Below, in pieces: positions 14,159-27,449 of a stretch of DNA of 64,000 bases. The stretch is from Synanceia verrucosa. Taxonomy: Eukaryota > Chordata > Actinopteri > Perciformes > Synanceiidae. The stretch lies in the NCBI GenBank assembly GCA_029721515.1, contig CM056553.1, positions 11,177,849-11,241,848 of the forward strand. The letters are read 5' to 3'. The position numbers and the translations under genes were made by a program. Under the pieces are notes generated by a model that made no database searches, was not told the origin of the DNA, and saw only the letters and a list, made by a program, of their open reading frames with translations. Each line of letters opens with the position of its first letter. Positions within the stretch are counted from its first letter, which is position 1.

Positions 14159-14202
<44 letters not shown>
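14140..14202 (+). repeat. (AC)n microsatellite, interrupted
   Basis: Two AC blocks separated by AGGCACG. Confidence 0.97.
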
Positions 14203-14203
<1 letters not shown>

Positions 14204-16439
14204 CCTCTGTGAAGGGAGGAAGCCCCCGGTGCAGGCAGGTTAATATCGGGAGCACTTGACAACAATGGCGTGTTATGAGGTGCTGCAGCGGTAATAAGGT
14301 CTTTGTTGGGACTTTAGAGCACAGCCACATCACATCATTACTCATCCTGGGAGACCAGTTGCCAGTCGGCATGGCAACTGGGACTTGGCTGAAGCCAGAA
14401 GCAAGACCAGAATCTCAATGCCCAGAGAGCGAGAGTGAGCGCACAAAGAATGTTCTAGTGGAAGGGAAAAAGTTTACAAGTGGCCATGGTGACCTCAGAC
14501 CAATGCCGCCGAGATGCTGATCAAAAAACCAACGAGTTCAAGAAAATAATGTCTTTACAGGAAGGTTTACTTCTGTGTGAAATAACTTGGATTGCAAATT
14601 TCATTGCTTGCTTAAAAAAGCAATAAACTAATGTTTACATCACATGGAGAAGCAGATACAGAGCCTAAACCAGTCATGTGGGATTCAGCCTAATACTCAA
14701 CACAGACTAAAGTGGAACCAACTGTTGTTGCCCTTCATACCATGAAGCAAAAAGGGCAGTAAGTGAGTAAGAGCATTACATTTAACCCTGCAAAACTTCA
14801 AATCAGTTCAGATGAACAAAACAGAATTATCACACAGGAAATGGATTCAGTTCATCCTTCCATCTGCACCCATGTCAAGCGTGTGAATGGACAGATTAGG
14901 AGTGGACAGTGCAGCCAGTGGAGGTATGCAGCGGTATGAGAGTTTCCTCCTGCAGGTTGTTGGGTGTGTTGGGTCAGTGTGGAGCGGTCAGCAGCTGCTG
15001 CCTGGCCTAGGTCCCACAGTTCCCAGGCTGGGGGGATTGACAGGCCAGTAATAAAATCAGGCGCCCTGGTTGGGCTGTGTGCGGCCCATTGTTCCCTCAG
15101 CAAGGCCCGCGGCTGCTGTTTACTTTCTCCCATATGCATTATTCAACGGCACAGGAGCTCCCGGAGAAAGGGGCCCCATTCAGGGATCCTCTTGCCCTTG
15201 TTTTGTTTTGCTAATTTTCAATTAAAATAAACCATCTCTTGCCAGTGCCATGGCTGAGTGGGGAAAGAGAGAGGGACACTGTCCCTGCCATTTGGGGCCG
15301 TCTGAGGAGATTAGACCAAATGTATAAATGAGAATAAAGTGGGATGTATCATTCATACTGTCAGTGATATGTTTTTCTATAGTGGGATTTAAAAGCAGAC
15401 AATGAGAGGGGTTGCTGTTTCAGTTGAGAGCATACGCTGGCCTCTTATTTATGTTATTGTTGTTGAACATGTCCCCCAGCATGACCTCATTTAAAAAAAA
15501 AAAAAAAAAAAGCGGATTAGATATGTAAACAAAACAAAAAAAATCAAATATCTTCAGATTTAGATTTAGGCTGCCAACAAGTGCGCTTTTGTCCCACTGA
15601 AGTGCAAATTTCACCCTTGAGGTTGCAAAAAAGAGGATTCCCATATGTTGGGGGAAAGTGAGAACTAATCACAAAGACAATGACTGTTCAATAATGACTC
15701 CCAGAGAGGTCATTAAAGGAAGCCAGCCAGGGACAGCCTGGACTAATCAATAAGTCCAGTGATAGCTCTGTCTTTTTTAGTCGCCGCTTTCACACAGGAG
15801 GGGGCTGAGCCAACCTCGTGGCGAGCAGGGACAGATGCGGTGACAGTGGGGAACTAGCAGAGTTAAAGATTCACCACACATCTGTCACTTTCAGCTGGGG
15901 CGGCCTGCTCATGCTCAGTCTGCTCCCGCTGACAGGCTGCCTGCCTGACACCATGCCTACCTGTGGCTGTGGTTTGCTGCTAAGCTTGACCATCTGCCTC
16001 TTCATTTCCTGTGGGGTCTCTGCTTGATGCCCTACATGTCCCATCATGCTTATTATTAAGTTCATACTTGTATTGTCTGTTTTCATGGGAACATGTGTGC
16101 TTTGATGTTGAAGAAACCATTTATTTTCCACATACTGTCTGCTTCAATATGCCAATATTTACCTTCTGTGTGTTTCAAGGCAACAGCTTGGGTCCCTGTT
16201 TAGGTCCTGTCAGGTGATGTCATTCACATACACTGAAACTAAATAAAATGGGACACATTTACAGTGCTTAAAACTGTGTAATGCTATGAATACTGTGGAT
16301 TTGTGACACTTGTTTCGAAAACACGAGTATCTGAATAAAGTGTGTATTTGTCTGTGAATTGACTGTTTTGATACATTCGCAGTAATTATATAATACCTAA
16401 AACTTCTTTATACGAAAAAGAAACGAACATTTCACTTTT

Positions 16440-16860
16440 TCCAAAATGGGACCTTCAGGTGCCGTCCGAACGACAACGGAATTCTGTGAATCCGACTTTA
16501 ATACCGATTCCGCCTTGCGTACAGATGACTCAAGCATTGTCGGAGACCCAAAAAGCTATTTTCTGACAATGGGATCTGACAACGCCATCTCAGAGTGTGT
16601 ACCCGACATTGTTGCTAGAAGTAGTAGTAAACAAGGACTTCATGCGCATGCTCATTGCATTCTTTTGTTGTTTTCATAGGTCTCTCTGTTTCTTTACAGC
16701 GCCATCTATCAGCGTGGCATATGTATTACATCCTTGTCACTCGTTATCGCGTTGCCATGTAGACAGAAATACTTCCGGCAACGTTCTCACAAGCATTATC
16801 GTGCTGTTGTCATGTGGATGGAGCCTAAGTCTTTACCGTTCTATTTCAATGCTCTTGTTA
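16440..16860. mobile_element. Possible degraded MITE
   Basis: This stretch is richer in CpG-containing words than its AT-rich surroundings and contains phrases such as CAGCGCCATCTATCAGCG and GTTGTCATGTGGATGGAGCC that resemble a fish MITE family with a 'capture of GCCATCTA' core. I found no clear terminal repeats or target duplication. Low confidence. Confidence 0.25.
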
Positions 16861-17755
16861 TGTTAATCCTCACTAACACCCCAAAAACACCTTATATCTC
16901 CTCTAAAATTACCTTTAAAAAAAAATAAAAGCAGTCCTAATCGGCCATCTCCCAAGCACCTTCACTCTCGCTACCTGTCAAATGCTGATAATTACAGAGT
17001 TTAGCAGCAACCTGTTGTAGCCTGTTTTGGGTCTCACATCCGCCAACACTCATTCAGCAAAATTATTTACCATAGCCTATTCAGTGCATGTGTGTCATCG
17101 ACTACACTACCAACTGAGGATCTGCTTCTGTCTGGAAAGAGAAATGGTTTCTCTGTGGCGGCGGACCCACACTAGCCCGTTAGTGCCTGGTGAGTGGGGA
17201 TGTGAATGTGGAGGGCCTCTTGGCTTGGCTGGACACAGTCTGTTCCCCTGCTGGGTGCAGGTGAGCTCTCAATGGCAGCCCTCAGCACCTGCCCTCTTTG
17301 TTCCCTTGTTGACAGCTTTATGGTGTGAAGGGGATCCGTCTGTCTGGCTCTCGTAAAGCCAGCGGCGCGAGGCCTAGTAAAAGCCATACTGCTGCCAGGG
17401 CATTGTGTGGGGGCCCCCGTGGCTCCCAGAGTGACCCCACCAGCCAGTTACAGGGAGCCTGGTTTTAGACCCGCCACAACCAAGGCAACATGCTGATAGC
17501 GTTCATCTATATGAGCATTTACATGAACACAAAAAAAATACATGAAACGCACACATGCATATATGTGAATGTACACACCTCAGAGCTTTAATAAGATCAC
17601 TCCTCTCAGTGTGTCATTTAAAATATTTAAAATCAACAACTGTTAATAACCTCCCTATATCCTTCATCACCATACTGTAGAAAACAAGCCACAGAAGCAT
17701 GTCCAATAGTTACTTCCTGGAGACAGAGATCCAACATTTACAGTAAATGTCACAA

Positions 17756-17793
17756 TATTATTATTATTATTGTTATTATTATTATTATTATTG
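17756..17793 (+). repeat. (ATT)n microsatellite
   Basis: ATT triplets with one GTT interruption. Confidence 0.9.
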
Positions 17794-17799
17794 AGCATA

Positions 17800-18090
17800 A
17801 TAACGACAATAAAAATGTGAAAATTATGTGGTGGAAATACTAACGTAACGTAATCAAGTACTGACCTTTAATGCTACTAATATCTCTGTATATTTTAATA
17901 TTGTACTGTACCACTTTACACTGCAGATTTTTCATAGTGTGACATGTAATGTAAAAGAATAAGCAGAGCCATGTTCCAAGTACTTTTGCCTGATATTTAA
18001 GTGTATTTTCATATGACATATTTGCTTGATTTTATTTGATTAAAATTGCTATTTCAGGATTTTGACAAAGTATTTTTGTAAAGTAAAAGA
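17800..18090. repeat. Possible degraded interspersed repeat
   Basis: The AT-rich text with TGTTCCAAGTACTTTTGCCTG and a GTGTATTTTC-type continuation resembles a widespread fish repeat rich in 'aagtacttttact' words. It is strongly diverged, and no boundaries can be set by eye. Confidence 0.3.
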
Positions 18091-21000
18091 CAAAGCGGGG
18101 AATGGATCAAAGCCACTTAAACCAATTTTAAAAAAAAAATAACTGTTCCCTTATTTCTGAATTAAAATTACATTTTCAACATGTGTCTAATACCAGCAGT
18201 TTAAATCAATGACATCTAAGAGCAAACAAGAGGAATACCTTTGCCTTTAATGGCTTGTATAACAACATTTCAAAGCGAAAATATCTGACTCAGTACTTCT
18301 CAAGTGAGAGGCTACAGTGTGTCTAAGAGCGTTTGTTGAAACCTTCACATCCGTTTGAGTGACAAACAGCGAGTCCCGAGCCCGATAAAGCAGCTCAATG
18401 GTCGTGGGAGGTCAATGATTGCACAGAAATAAGCCCTACATTAATGTTTAATTTATATGATTTTCCTGGATATGAAATCTTACTGATAAGCTCAAGCAAA
18501 TTAAGTGGCTGAAAGGAGGGCCATAAGCAGCTTGGTATTTGAGATCAGGTCTTTGAGTGGGAGCATCTTAGAAACCAATTACCAGACAAGAAATAGATCA
18601 TTATTTTTTCTTAGAGGATTGGGTTGTGGGGTTGTGGGGATGTGGGGGGGGGCAAAGGTGGTTGCTAAAAGGAAGGGAGGGTTTTCTAGATTGAGGAGGG
18701 AGGGCACAATAAAGACATAATCATCCACCCTCAACTTTTCCTATCCAACTTTCAGATTTTAATTTGCCGTCTGTGAAGTGGTACCTAATTTACTTTCGCC
18801 TCATCCCTTCAATGCACCATTGTTGCCGCCGCTGAGATTCAGAGCTTCCTCTCTTAGCTCACCTCGGCGTGAAATTGGTTTAATGAAGCTGAAAGGTATG
18901 GGGCTCTCACAACACTGCAGATTCCAGTGACACTGCTTGATCCACCCACCCCTCCTCTCAGTCCCTCACCACCCCTCAAACCCAGCTCCCTGTGCGCTCG
19001 CATTACGATGACAATTTATAACACACCCCACAAAAGATCCCTATCTCACACATTACATCAGTGCATATTACTGTCCCTTTGAGAGTGCCAACTCTCAGGA
19101 AAACGCTGAAGGAAAAAAGAGAGAGTGGACAATCAGTTTGGGTATGGCAGCATGAGGCATAAATTATCAGCTAATACTGGTATTAAACTGGATCAGATAC
19201 TTGGCTGGTAAGAGAGAGCAATAGTTTTAAAGTGAGAGAAAGAAACTAAAAAGAATGGTGAGATATGAAGAAGTGAACTAATCAGAGAGAAACGTTGCTT
19301 GTTTCTCCTACCTCTTCCAATCTGACCCTGTGAAAGGTGTTCTCCTGTTACCAGTCCTGGGTGTGGTTTCCAATGGGAATGGGAAGGAAGTCCTGTGGGA
19401 TTATTGTGTGTACGTTACATTAATATGATCCCCTTAAGTCATATCGCTTACTTCTTCTCGTCCCCTTTTAGGACAATCGAATGGAAATGCATCTGTAACC
19501 AAATATTCTAGCCTGTACCACTTGTTTCTGGTTGAGGCCCAGTTTGGAGCTGGTAGTTTGTGGAGGATTAAAAAAAAACATGCCAGTGTGTGAAATGACA
19601 GATATGCAAGGTTTCCCCACTGTGCTGCTTTCCCATGCCAGAGCTCTTTGGTTAAGAACAGACTCACACTATTTGTATGTATGTAAGTATGTCCTGTCAA
19701 GTAAGTCCGGTGCCTATATGTGAACATTCAAACAGGTTTTACTTGGTCTAATCACTCCTGTTGATATTGGCACTGAAAATGTAATGCACACTTGGTGAAA
19801 AGTTTATCTGAGGCTAATATTAGGTTTGAGTAGTGCGAGTTAGCCAAATAATCTCACCCTTTTCATACTTTTGACTGTCCGTCCACTGCATGTTAAGAAG
19901 GAAACACTGTCTGTGGAGACACTGGGGGGGGGCATATAATTATAAAAAAGTCACTTTTGATTTTAAATATTGTTTGATGTGGAGGGACATATAAAGTTTG
20001 ACACAAAGGAAAAAAGGGAGAAATGCAGAATGAAAGAGAGAATGAGGAAGAGCAAGTTGGCAAATCTTTACGGGAAAGAGAATAGCCTAAGACAAGGGAC
20101 AGGGCTGAGTCACAAAAGTTTCTTTACACTGTAATGACACGGACATTATGCTGAACTTTGGCTGCCGCAACTCAAAAAGAACGACCACTTTCACTGCAGC
20201 TCCGGCCAGCAGCACACAATGCTGTTTGTCTTTCAAATGCCATTGTGGGTGAGGCCACTAGTGTACGCACAAAGTGCCTGTTACAACTTTCTATTCACTG
20301 TGGGATTGTGAAACTCACAAAGAATGTCAAATTACCTTCGTATGATTTTGTGGCAATTTCAAATGTCCAACCATCATCTTGTCGGAGTTGGCAAATTAGC
20401 TTTAAACACGTTCTTGTTTCCTGCAATTCTCTGAGGCCAGCTCAGAGATGGTATAAGAGTGGTTACATGTGCGTAGCTCTCTCACACACATTTACACAGA
20501 CAGCAGTGCTAAACTGTTGCACTTAGCTCCTCTCTAACTAAAACCTGATCTGCAGCAGACATACTGCGAAGATTAGAGCAGAACGGAACTGCAGGAGTGC
20601 TATCTTTTACAGGTAATTACTCAATTATCAGTAAACACTGTCGCTGGAGAGACACAATGACATAGCGAGAATAACACAAAACCACTGAACGATTCATTTC
20701 AACACCACAACAACATGTTCGAACAAAGAGGATAGCCATGTGCGGAAAGGGAAAAAAGTCATTACATCAGCTCGTCAGTTCATTCTTGCTTCGTGATATA
20801 AGATAAGAAGTGACATGAAATGAATGTGACATGACGTGACTGATTAATTCATTTGGAGCAATACAATAAAAATGGTGCATCAGATCTGTGTAAACTTTAA
20901 CTTATACAAATAAAACATCTCTGTTTTATTACATTACAAGCTGAACACCATCTAATCGCCTCTCAGGTTGGCTGTGACATTACTGCTTGATACCACTAGT

Positions 21001-23734
21001 GGGAGCTAGTAAACAGATGACATGAGGCCCCGACTCAGAAAAAGTTCTTGTTTGAACAGTATTGGAAACCAACATTGATTTCATGGGTTTGTTTAAAGAC
21101 ACAGGTTCAGATGGCCAGGTAGATAAACAGATAGATGAGTTTTCAGGGTGGGTGTAAGGTTACTGTGGAGCAGGCTAAAAGGCTGAGCAAACCCAGCCTC
21201 CTTTCAATGGTCTCTGAACATTTAGGAAGAATAAGTGGAAAAGAGGTGACACTGATGTGCTGAGATGTGGCAGCTGAGAACAGCAGGGCAGCCATCTTCT
21301 TTATTAACTGTAAGATTATATATGGTTAGTCAGAGTGCAGTATCTTTACACCTGGAGCATGAAAACACACACGCTTGTACACACAACCATGGATGGAAAC
21401 TCCATGTGGTGTTACCTGCCTGTGGTCCGTGGTCACACGCCCGGCCTAAAGCCACGATCCACGGTCCTTCCCACACACTCACCACACAGGTTAACACACA
21501 CACTCAGTAAAACACTCCTCCTCTAACGGAATCAGCCCTGCAGGTCTTCTAAACCTCTCCTGGGACAACCTGCCGTGAGGTAATGAGGAATTAGAGGGTA
21601 AGAAAGACGTCTCATGGAGATTTACAGGTTTTAACTCCTGTTACTGTGACCCAGGAAGAGCCACAGGCATGTGGATATATCAATACCAACAACCGCCACC
21701 TCCAAACCAACAAAACACCACTGGGAGATTTGTAAACGGGAAGGGAGGGACAGTGGGCACACAGCTCTTGTTGAATGGATCTTAATTTGTACACACTAAC
21801 CTCTCAGTGGTGTAAAATAACCTCATATGATTTATTCCTGTGCTATTTTTACTCCTTACTATCATCCTGTGGCCTCTAGTATCCATAACACTAATGCATT
21901 ACCACAAACCTCAGACCAGAGATAGTTAGTAAACCAACAACGCACAACTTTTTGTGTTTCTAATAAAAATACCTACCAGAGGGGTTTTTTTTTCTTTTGC
22001 ATAAACTGCATAAAAAATAAAAAAAAAATGAAGGCACTACCAAGCTATGTATTCCTATTCTTATTTCTTACAACAGTAACCTTACAAACAATGAGATACT
22101 ACTGATTATTATTATATTCCTCATGTTTGGTTTGGGCAAATAAAAATAAAAGAGTGTTAATATGAGGATGCATACAGAGCAATTAGAAAAAACATAAAGA
22201 AAATGCTAAATTATATAGCAACTAATAATGTAATGCAACAAAAAGTCTTACTGGGAAAAAATGATAATTAAATCCAGCTGCAACTTTAGCATGTCACTGT
22301 TGTTTATGGTTGAATTAGTCAGTAATGCACTGAGGACATGCACTATGTTCCCAGACTGAGCTTCTGTGGCCACTCCTCATTCCAGTTTGTGTCTCCCAGG
22401 AACAAGCTGGTAAATACACTGAAATCAAACAGTTTGATCTCTCTGTGAAGCGTCATTTACCTCTGTCCTTTATATCCTCCCCACCCCCCCTTTATGAATA
22501 ATACAAATAAGTGATTCTCCTTTCCCTTCGCCTCCTTGTTAAACTACATTCAGCATCTTACCGGGCCATCAGGGAACTTTTTTTTTGTAATGGTTATATG
22601 AAAGACCTATTACTGCCCTATGCAGAAAATGCATGCGGTGTCCCGCATGTATAAAGTTAGAGTGGATGGAGCAGTTTTGCAACTGTATGATGAGCGAGAG
22701 GAGCCTAAATATTTTGGAACAAAAAGATAAGCAATCCATCTGATTTATAGTTAAGAGGGAAATTTGATATTGGTAAAACAAACCCAAAAATAACTACAAA
22801 CGAACCTCACAATGTGACATCCTCAGTGCTTCTGTGGTTTCAGACGACATGCCTCACTACCAGAGACGACCAGCGTCGCTAACACCAAAACACAAACACA
22901 ACGTTTGTGACTCATCCAGATGTCATAAAAATAACTTTGGGATTAAGAACACGCTAGATGACTCCTGAGAGCCATCATGACTGAACATTTGAAGTTGTGA
23001 TTGGCATTGGCTCTGGTTACTGTTTATTTCTGATTGAAGCACACATTGAAACCACTGAAAAAAAAAATCTATGAATTTAAAAAAAAAAAAAAAAATGGTG
23101 CGTCACAGACTGACTGACAAATAGGACGCTTCCTCTCTCGGTTACGACAATACAGCGAGGCATCTAACACAGGGGCCCCGTGTTCAGCGGATGGGCTTAC
23201 ACCCTGGACAGGTATGTACCACACAATTACCAGACTCGCTCAGAGCATGCAATAATCAGTAGGTGTTGTACCATTAAATATGGGGGGGCGGTGGTGCAAA
23301 CAACTTTGAAGAGAGACCACTAGTGTCAGGTGTCAAGATTTACTTCACCTGACTAATTTCCCCTGCCTTACAACTGTGCAGCAGGGATAGCCTCGCTGCA
23401 TGACATGGGCTGCAGTGGGTGTGCCCAAGCATGGGAGAATGTGTGTAGGTGTGCTCGCAGTTTTAAAAATAGGGCATGCCTGAGAGACAACTGAAAAACC
23501 GAACGCATGAGTGTGTTTATGTTTGTGTCAAGCGAGACCGTGTGAACATGGCTATTCAGTCTACGTCTGACGGGAGGTATGAGAGCGTGTATGCTACGAC
23601 TCCATCATCACAGACAGATAGAGGAATGTGCACGTCTGTGTCGAAAAGGTCATAGGTACATATGCACTGGGAATGTGTTGAAGAACTAACATATGCTTGA
23701 CAACAAGCATAGGATTTATATGCATGATGCGTAC

Positions 23735-23780
<46 letters not shown>

Positions 23781-25917
23781 TGTGGGTATGCATGCGTGTG
23801 TGCTCAGCCATGTCTGCAGGGTGAGGTGGAGGCTGATGCTTTGGCAGCAGGTCTGGCACGTCTTTCAGGCCCAAACCTGCAGAGGAGGGAGAGAGAAGAG
23901 AGGCAGAAAGTAAATAGGTATGAGAGTCCGCCTGCCTTCATGTGATATGCTTCACTTCTACCTCGCCATCACTAAAACCTCCTGGCGCAGTCAGACCACG
24001 CACTGATCCAGTCAACTTAATAGCCTCTGCCATATTTAAAGTGAGGTTGAGTCATTAATGCATGGAACAGCAAAGTAGCAAAAGTTCATTACTTTAAGTT
24101 TGCAAACCCATAAACTTCACCTTGTTTCTGGTTAGAATCATGGCCGCACATTTCTGTTACTTACGTGCAAGCGTGTGGGGTATCTTTGTTTTGCTTCTGC
24201 TTTTCAGCCAGGCGAATCGCTGTTGATGAACACATTGTATTCTGGCAGTCATGCACTTGAAGGAATGTGTACGAAATCTATTTGTGTGGCTCTTTTTAAA
24301 TCTAAAAAAAGTTTGTTTTCTCTTTCACATATCCACGGCTTTTACTTTGACTTCCATGTTACTATTTCAAACACATTGCCATCTACATCACCAGGCGGGC
24401 TCCTCCGTCATCAGGTTGGTTTTAGTGCAGTGTGATCAAGATTACAGGCTACATTTCTAAATTAGGTTGAACCTCTGTGGCGGATATCGTTAGATAAAAG
24501 GATTTCCTGAATAATATCTAGATAATACCTACACCTACACAGGAACACTTCTAAAGAGTGTATGTGTCCCCTAAGGCAGTAAATCACTCTGCATTGTGAC
24601 CGTGGCACAAAAGTTACGTTGGAGAGTGTATCAACTCTATAACCTCAAAGGAAATCTCCATTCAGTGGCCATAAAAGAACGCCTTAACCCGCTATCGCTG
24701 TGGGGCCGGTTACAGAAAGAGAGAATGGATTAAAGGAGAAAACAGAGAGAGGAAGGTGTACAGGTGAAGTCCTATGGGTACGGAGGTTTGCTCAGCTGTG
24801 CAGTATTCTTTTTCTGTGCCCCACCCAGTAACCAAAGGCTCAGATATATCTTTCCATTTCACTCTTTTCCACCCTCGCCCTCTCTTCTCCATCTTTCCCT
24901 TTCGTATTTGCACAGGTGAGAGGACAGCAGTCCAATAGGTGTGGGTGGGAGACTAGAAAGTCAGGTTTGCCTGGCTGACTGTGGAAGGAGTTCACCTGTG
25001 GACTGTGGATGGATGGAGATCTGATGGCAGGAACCCAGCCAGCCTTTTGTCTGGAGAGACAGACAGCAAACACACAAACTGAGGAATTCTGTCAATGAGC
25101 AATTCACTAAGAGCATCATTAGTCACAGTGACCAGCAACGTGGTGAGAGAGTATGAGTAGGGGGCTCGACTGTATTTACGCAACTGAAATGTTGCAGCAC
25201 AGAGGGCACAAACCTGCCAGACACAAACAATTCGAGAGAGACGCACGCAATAAAGGGAGGTACCGAAAGAGAGAGCAGGGAGACAGGTGGAGCAGCACAG
25301 GAGTCATAAGGGTGGGGAAGTTTTGCTCCCAGGGCCAAAAGTTCAGAGCGAGGCAGAGCGAGCAGGTAACCCTAGCCACCATGTGCCCGAGTCTCACGTG
25401 TTGCCCTCATTGTCTTAACAGGCTGAAGCTCAGGTTTCTGGAGCACAGAGAGCTTCCTGGGAGATGAGGTCCAAACACCACCACCCAGGCTTACACCCCT
25501 CCGACCCCTCGCCCCGCCCTGCAAAGATAAACACACGCACACGTGATAAGCAAACACAGTACGTCAACACACACATGTGAGGCAAACACTGGAGTTCACG
25601 ATCAAACCTGCAAAACACGCCTTCATCATGCCAGCTCAAGCACACGCAAGACAGCACGCAGAACGGCACTGAGTGGGCAAATAACGCAGTACTGGTTCAC
25701 ATCAAAGGGAGGCTTTTTTATTGGACTGTTATGATGAGCCACTCAGCTTCTTTCTTTAAAATAAGAAAAAAATAACATACAGTCTGTGTGATATAATGGT
25801 AGCAACTGGAGGAACGAGTCGTAAATCACCATAATTACCATTACGCCCATGTCAAGAGAGTCTCGCTCAGACACATGAGGACGGATTATCAGACATGAGG
25901 ATATGTACACCAGAGGC
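18091..25917. other. Non-coding sequence, no gene seen
   Basis: No domain-bearing frame was found on either strand. Homopolymer runs occur at 22018-22028, 23058-23069 and 23078-23094, and there is the TG array at 23.7 kb. The rest is unique-looking. Confidence 0.55.
23737..23777 (+). repeat. (TG)20 microsatellite
   Basis: An uninterrupted TG array. Confidence 0.97.
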
Positions 25918-26213
25918 AATTTCCTCCCTCCCTCCTCTCCTTTCCCATCTCCTCTCCTTCCCTTCCCTCCCCTCCCTACCTTCTCTCCTTCCCTCCCTCC
26001 CTTTCCCTCCTCTCCTTCTCTCTCCCTCTTCCCTCCCTCCCTCTTCCCTCCTCTCCTTCTCTCTCCCTCTTCCCTCCTCTCCTTTCTTCTTTCCCTCCCT
26101 CCTCCTCTCCCTCCCTTCTCTCCTTCCCTTCCCTCTCTCTTCCTCCTCCCCTCTCTCTTCCTCTTTCCCTCCTTTCCTTCCCTCTTCTCTCCTCCTCCTT
26201 CCCTCTCTCCTCC
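25918..26213 (+). repeat. Long polypyrimidine tract (CCCT/CCTT-rich), about 295 bp
   Basis: This stretch is almost entirely C and T on the plus strand, in CCCTCC, CTCTCCTTC and CCTTCC words with near-tandem blocks, for example CTTCTCTCTCCCTCTTCCCT at about 26010 and again near 26057. The only purines are isolated A bases near 25947 and 25978. Long homopurine-homopyrimidine tracts with mirror symmetry can form H-DNA triplexes. Frames crossing it encode only low-complexity Glu/Arg/Gly or Ser/Pro/Leu. Confidence 0.95.
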
Positions 26214-26661
26214 TGCAGAATTCCAGCACATGATCTTTGTCTGATTCATTACTGAGTCAATTGGTCTTTAGCACCCTCTGACTTTGTTAGGTTCAGGGAT
26301 AACACAGTGCAAATTCCTCTAGTTTCCTCTGTAGTTTCCTGTCACCAATCTGTGGCCTATTTGCAAAAAAAAAATATTTCTTTTGGGCATGCACTATACA
26401 CATTAATACAGAGAACCTCAACCTGGTCAGTTTTGTCTGTAATCAAGTCCTTTAAGTGTTATTTTGTTAAAACAAATAAAAAAGCAAATCTTAAATCTAA
26501 AACTTTGGTACCTGCAAAACTATAGACATTTAGTCTCAGTTTATTTTCAGTGCTAACTGGCAAATGTTAGCAGTTTAGTGTTACTGTTTAAAATGAAGAT
26601 CAAGCGAAAGTAAGGAAGATGGTGTTATAATCAGTTATTGTCTAGAAGCCCTTCAGGAGGA
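26214..26661. other. Non-coding spacer
   Basis: AT-rich unique-looking sequence between the polypyrimidine tract and the SINE. I see nothing in it. Confidence 0.55.
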
Positions 26662-26808
26662 GCCCTGGTTGCCGAGGGATTAGGGAGCCGACCATGAACC
26701 GCAACGTCCTCAGTCTGTATCCAGGAGCTCTGTTGCATGTCGTCACCTAATCACTCATTTCCTGCCATCTCTGCCCTCTCTCTACTCTGATTACTCTGAT
26801 AAAGGTAC
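26662..26808 (+). mobile_element. tRNA-derived SINE, degraded
   Basis: The 5' part (TTGCCGAGGGATTAGGGAGC) resembles a tRNA box A region with a weak box B-like CGTCCTCAGTC after it. It is followed by the tract GTTGCATGTCGTCACC, a CT-rich stretch and a terminal GATAAAGGTACATG. This order (tRNA-like head, TGCATGTC, pyrimidine-rich body, AATAAAGGY tail) is that of a common fish SINE family. It is not a functional tRNA gene. Confidence 0.6.
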
Positions 26809-27449
26809 ATGTTTGTCATTTGTGCACCGTAGAGTGATTGTGCCAACAAGTAGTCACACAGAGCTGTCACACGACACACCATCACAATCTCTCTCCCCTT
26901 TACTCATGTCCAAAATATCATGTACACGTTGCTGCCTTCTCTACTCCGTGCAAATCGGTAAAGTCGTTCCAGAAATCTAGACTCCACTTTAGACTATCAT
27001 GGACGCCACTCTCTGAAACCTCATTTTGTCCACTGAAAGGGCCCAGACTGTGATGTCATCAGGATTTCATGAGGCCTACACAATTGCCGTCTCCACGACA
27101 ACATAACTCAACCAGTGATAGGGTTGCAAAGAGGGAGTATTTTTAAGAGCATCTGGTTTACAGAAGCAGAAATACCATTATTTTTTTCCCATAGGTGACT
27201 TACAGTTGGATAAGTCATATCCTGGTTAAATGATCTGATTTTTTGATCAAATGTCAAAGGAAAAAAGCTAGTTTTCCATAACCTATAAAAGCCAAAAAAA
27301 ATGATGTTTAGAAATGATCTACAGTTAATTTGGGGGTGAAATTCAGCAAATATGGGGCCATGTTTTATTATCAACTGCAGGTTTTCTATGTGCTACAATT
27401 TTAATGAGCACCTGCCTGACCAATGCTCCATGGCAACAGTGGTTGAGGC
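26809..27449. other. Non-coding spacer
   Basis: Sequence between the SINE and the dead Tc1-like transposase. It may include the eroded 5' end of that transposon, but no terminal repeat is evident. Confidence 0.5.

Larger units (their letters stand above)
11080..16439. other. Non-coding sequence with CA arrays, no gene seen
   Basis: Unique-looking sequence apart from the AC arrays near 13.8 and 14.2 kb and a poly(A) run at 15493-15510. The AT-rich part at 12230-12440 has several TAATTA and ATTAGAG words and may be regulatory. No coding exon is supported. Confidence 0.55.

Noticed and set aside
25743..26249. Low-complexity Glu/Arg/Gly and Ser/Pro/Leu frames
   Set aside because: Translations of the polypyrimidine tract; no conserved domain or splice context.
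26662..26720. Possible tRNA gene
   Set aside because: The tRNA-like head has a poor box B and no foldable cloverleaf, and it continues into a SINE body and tail.
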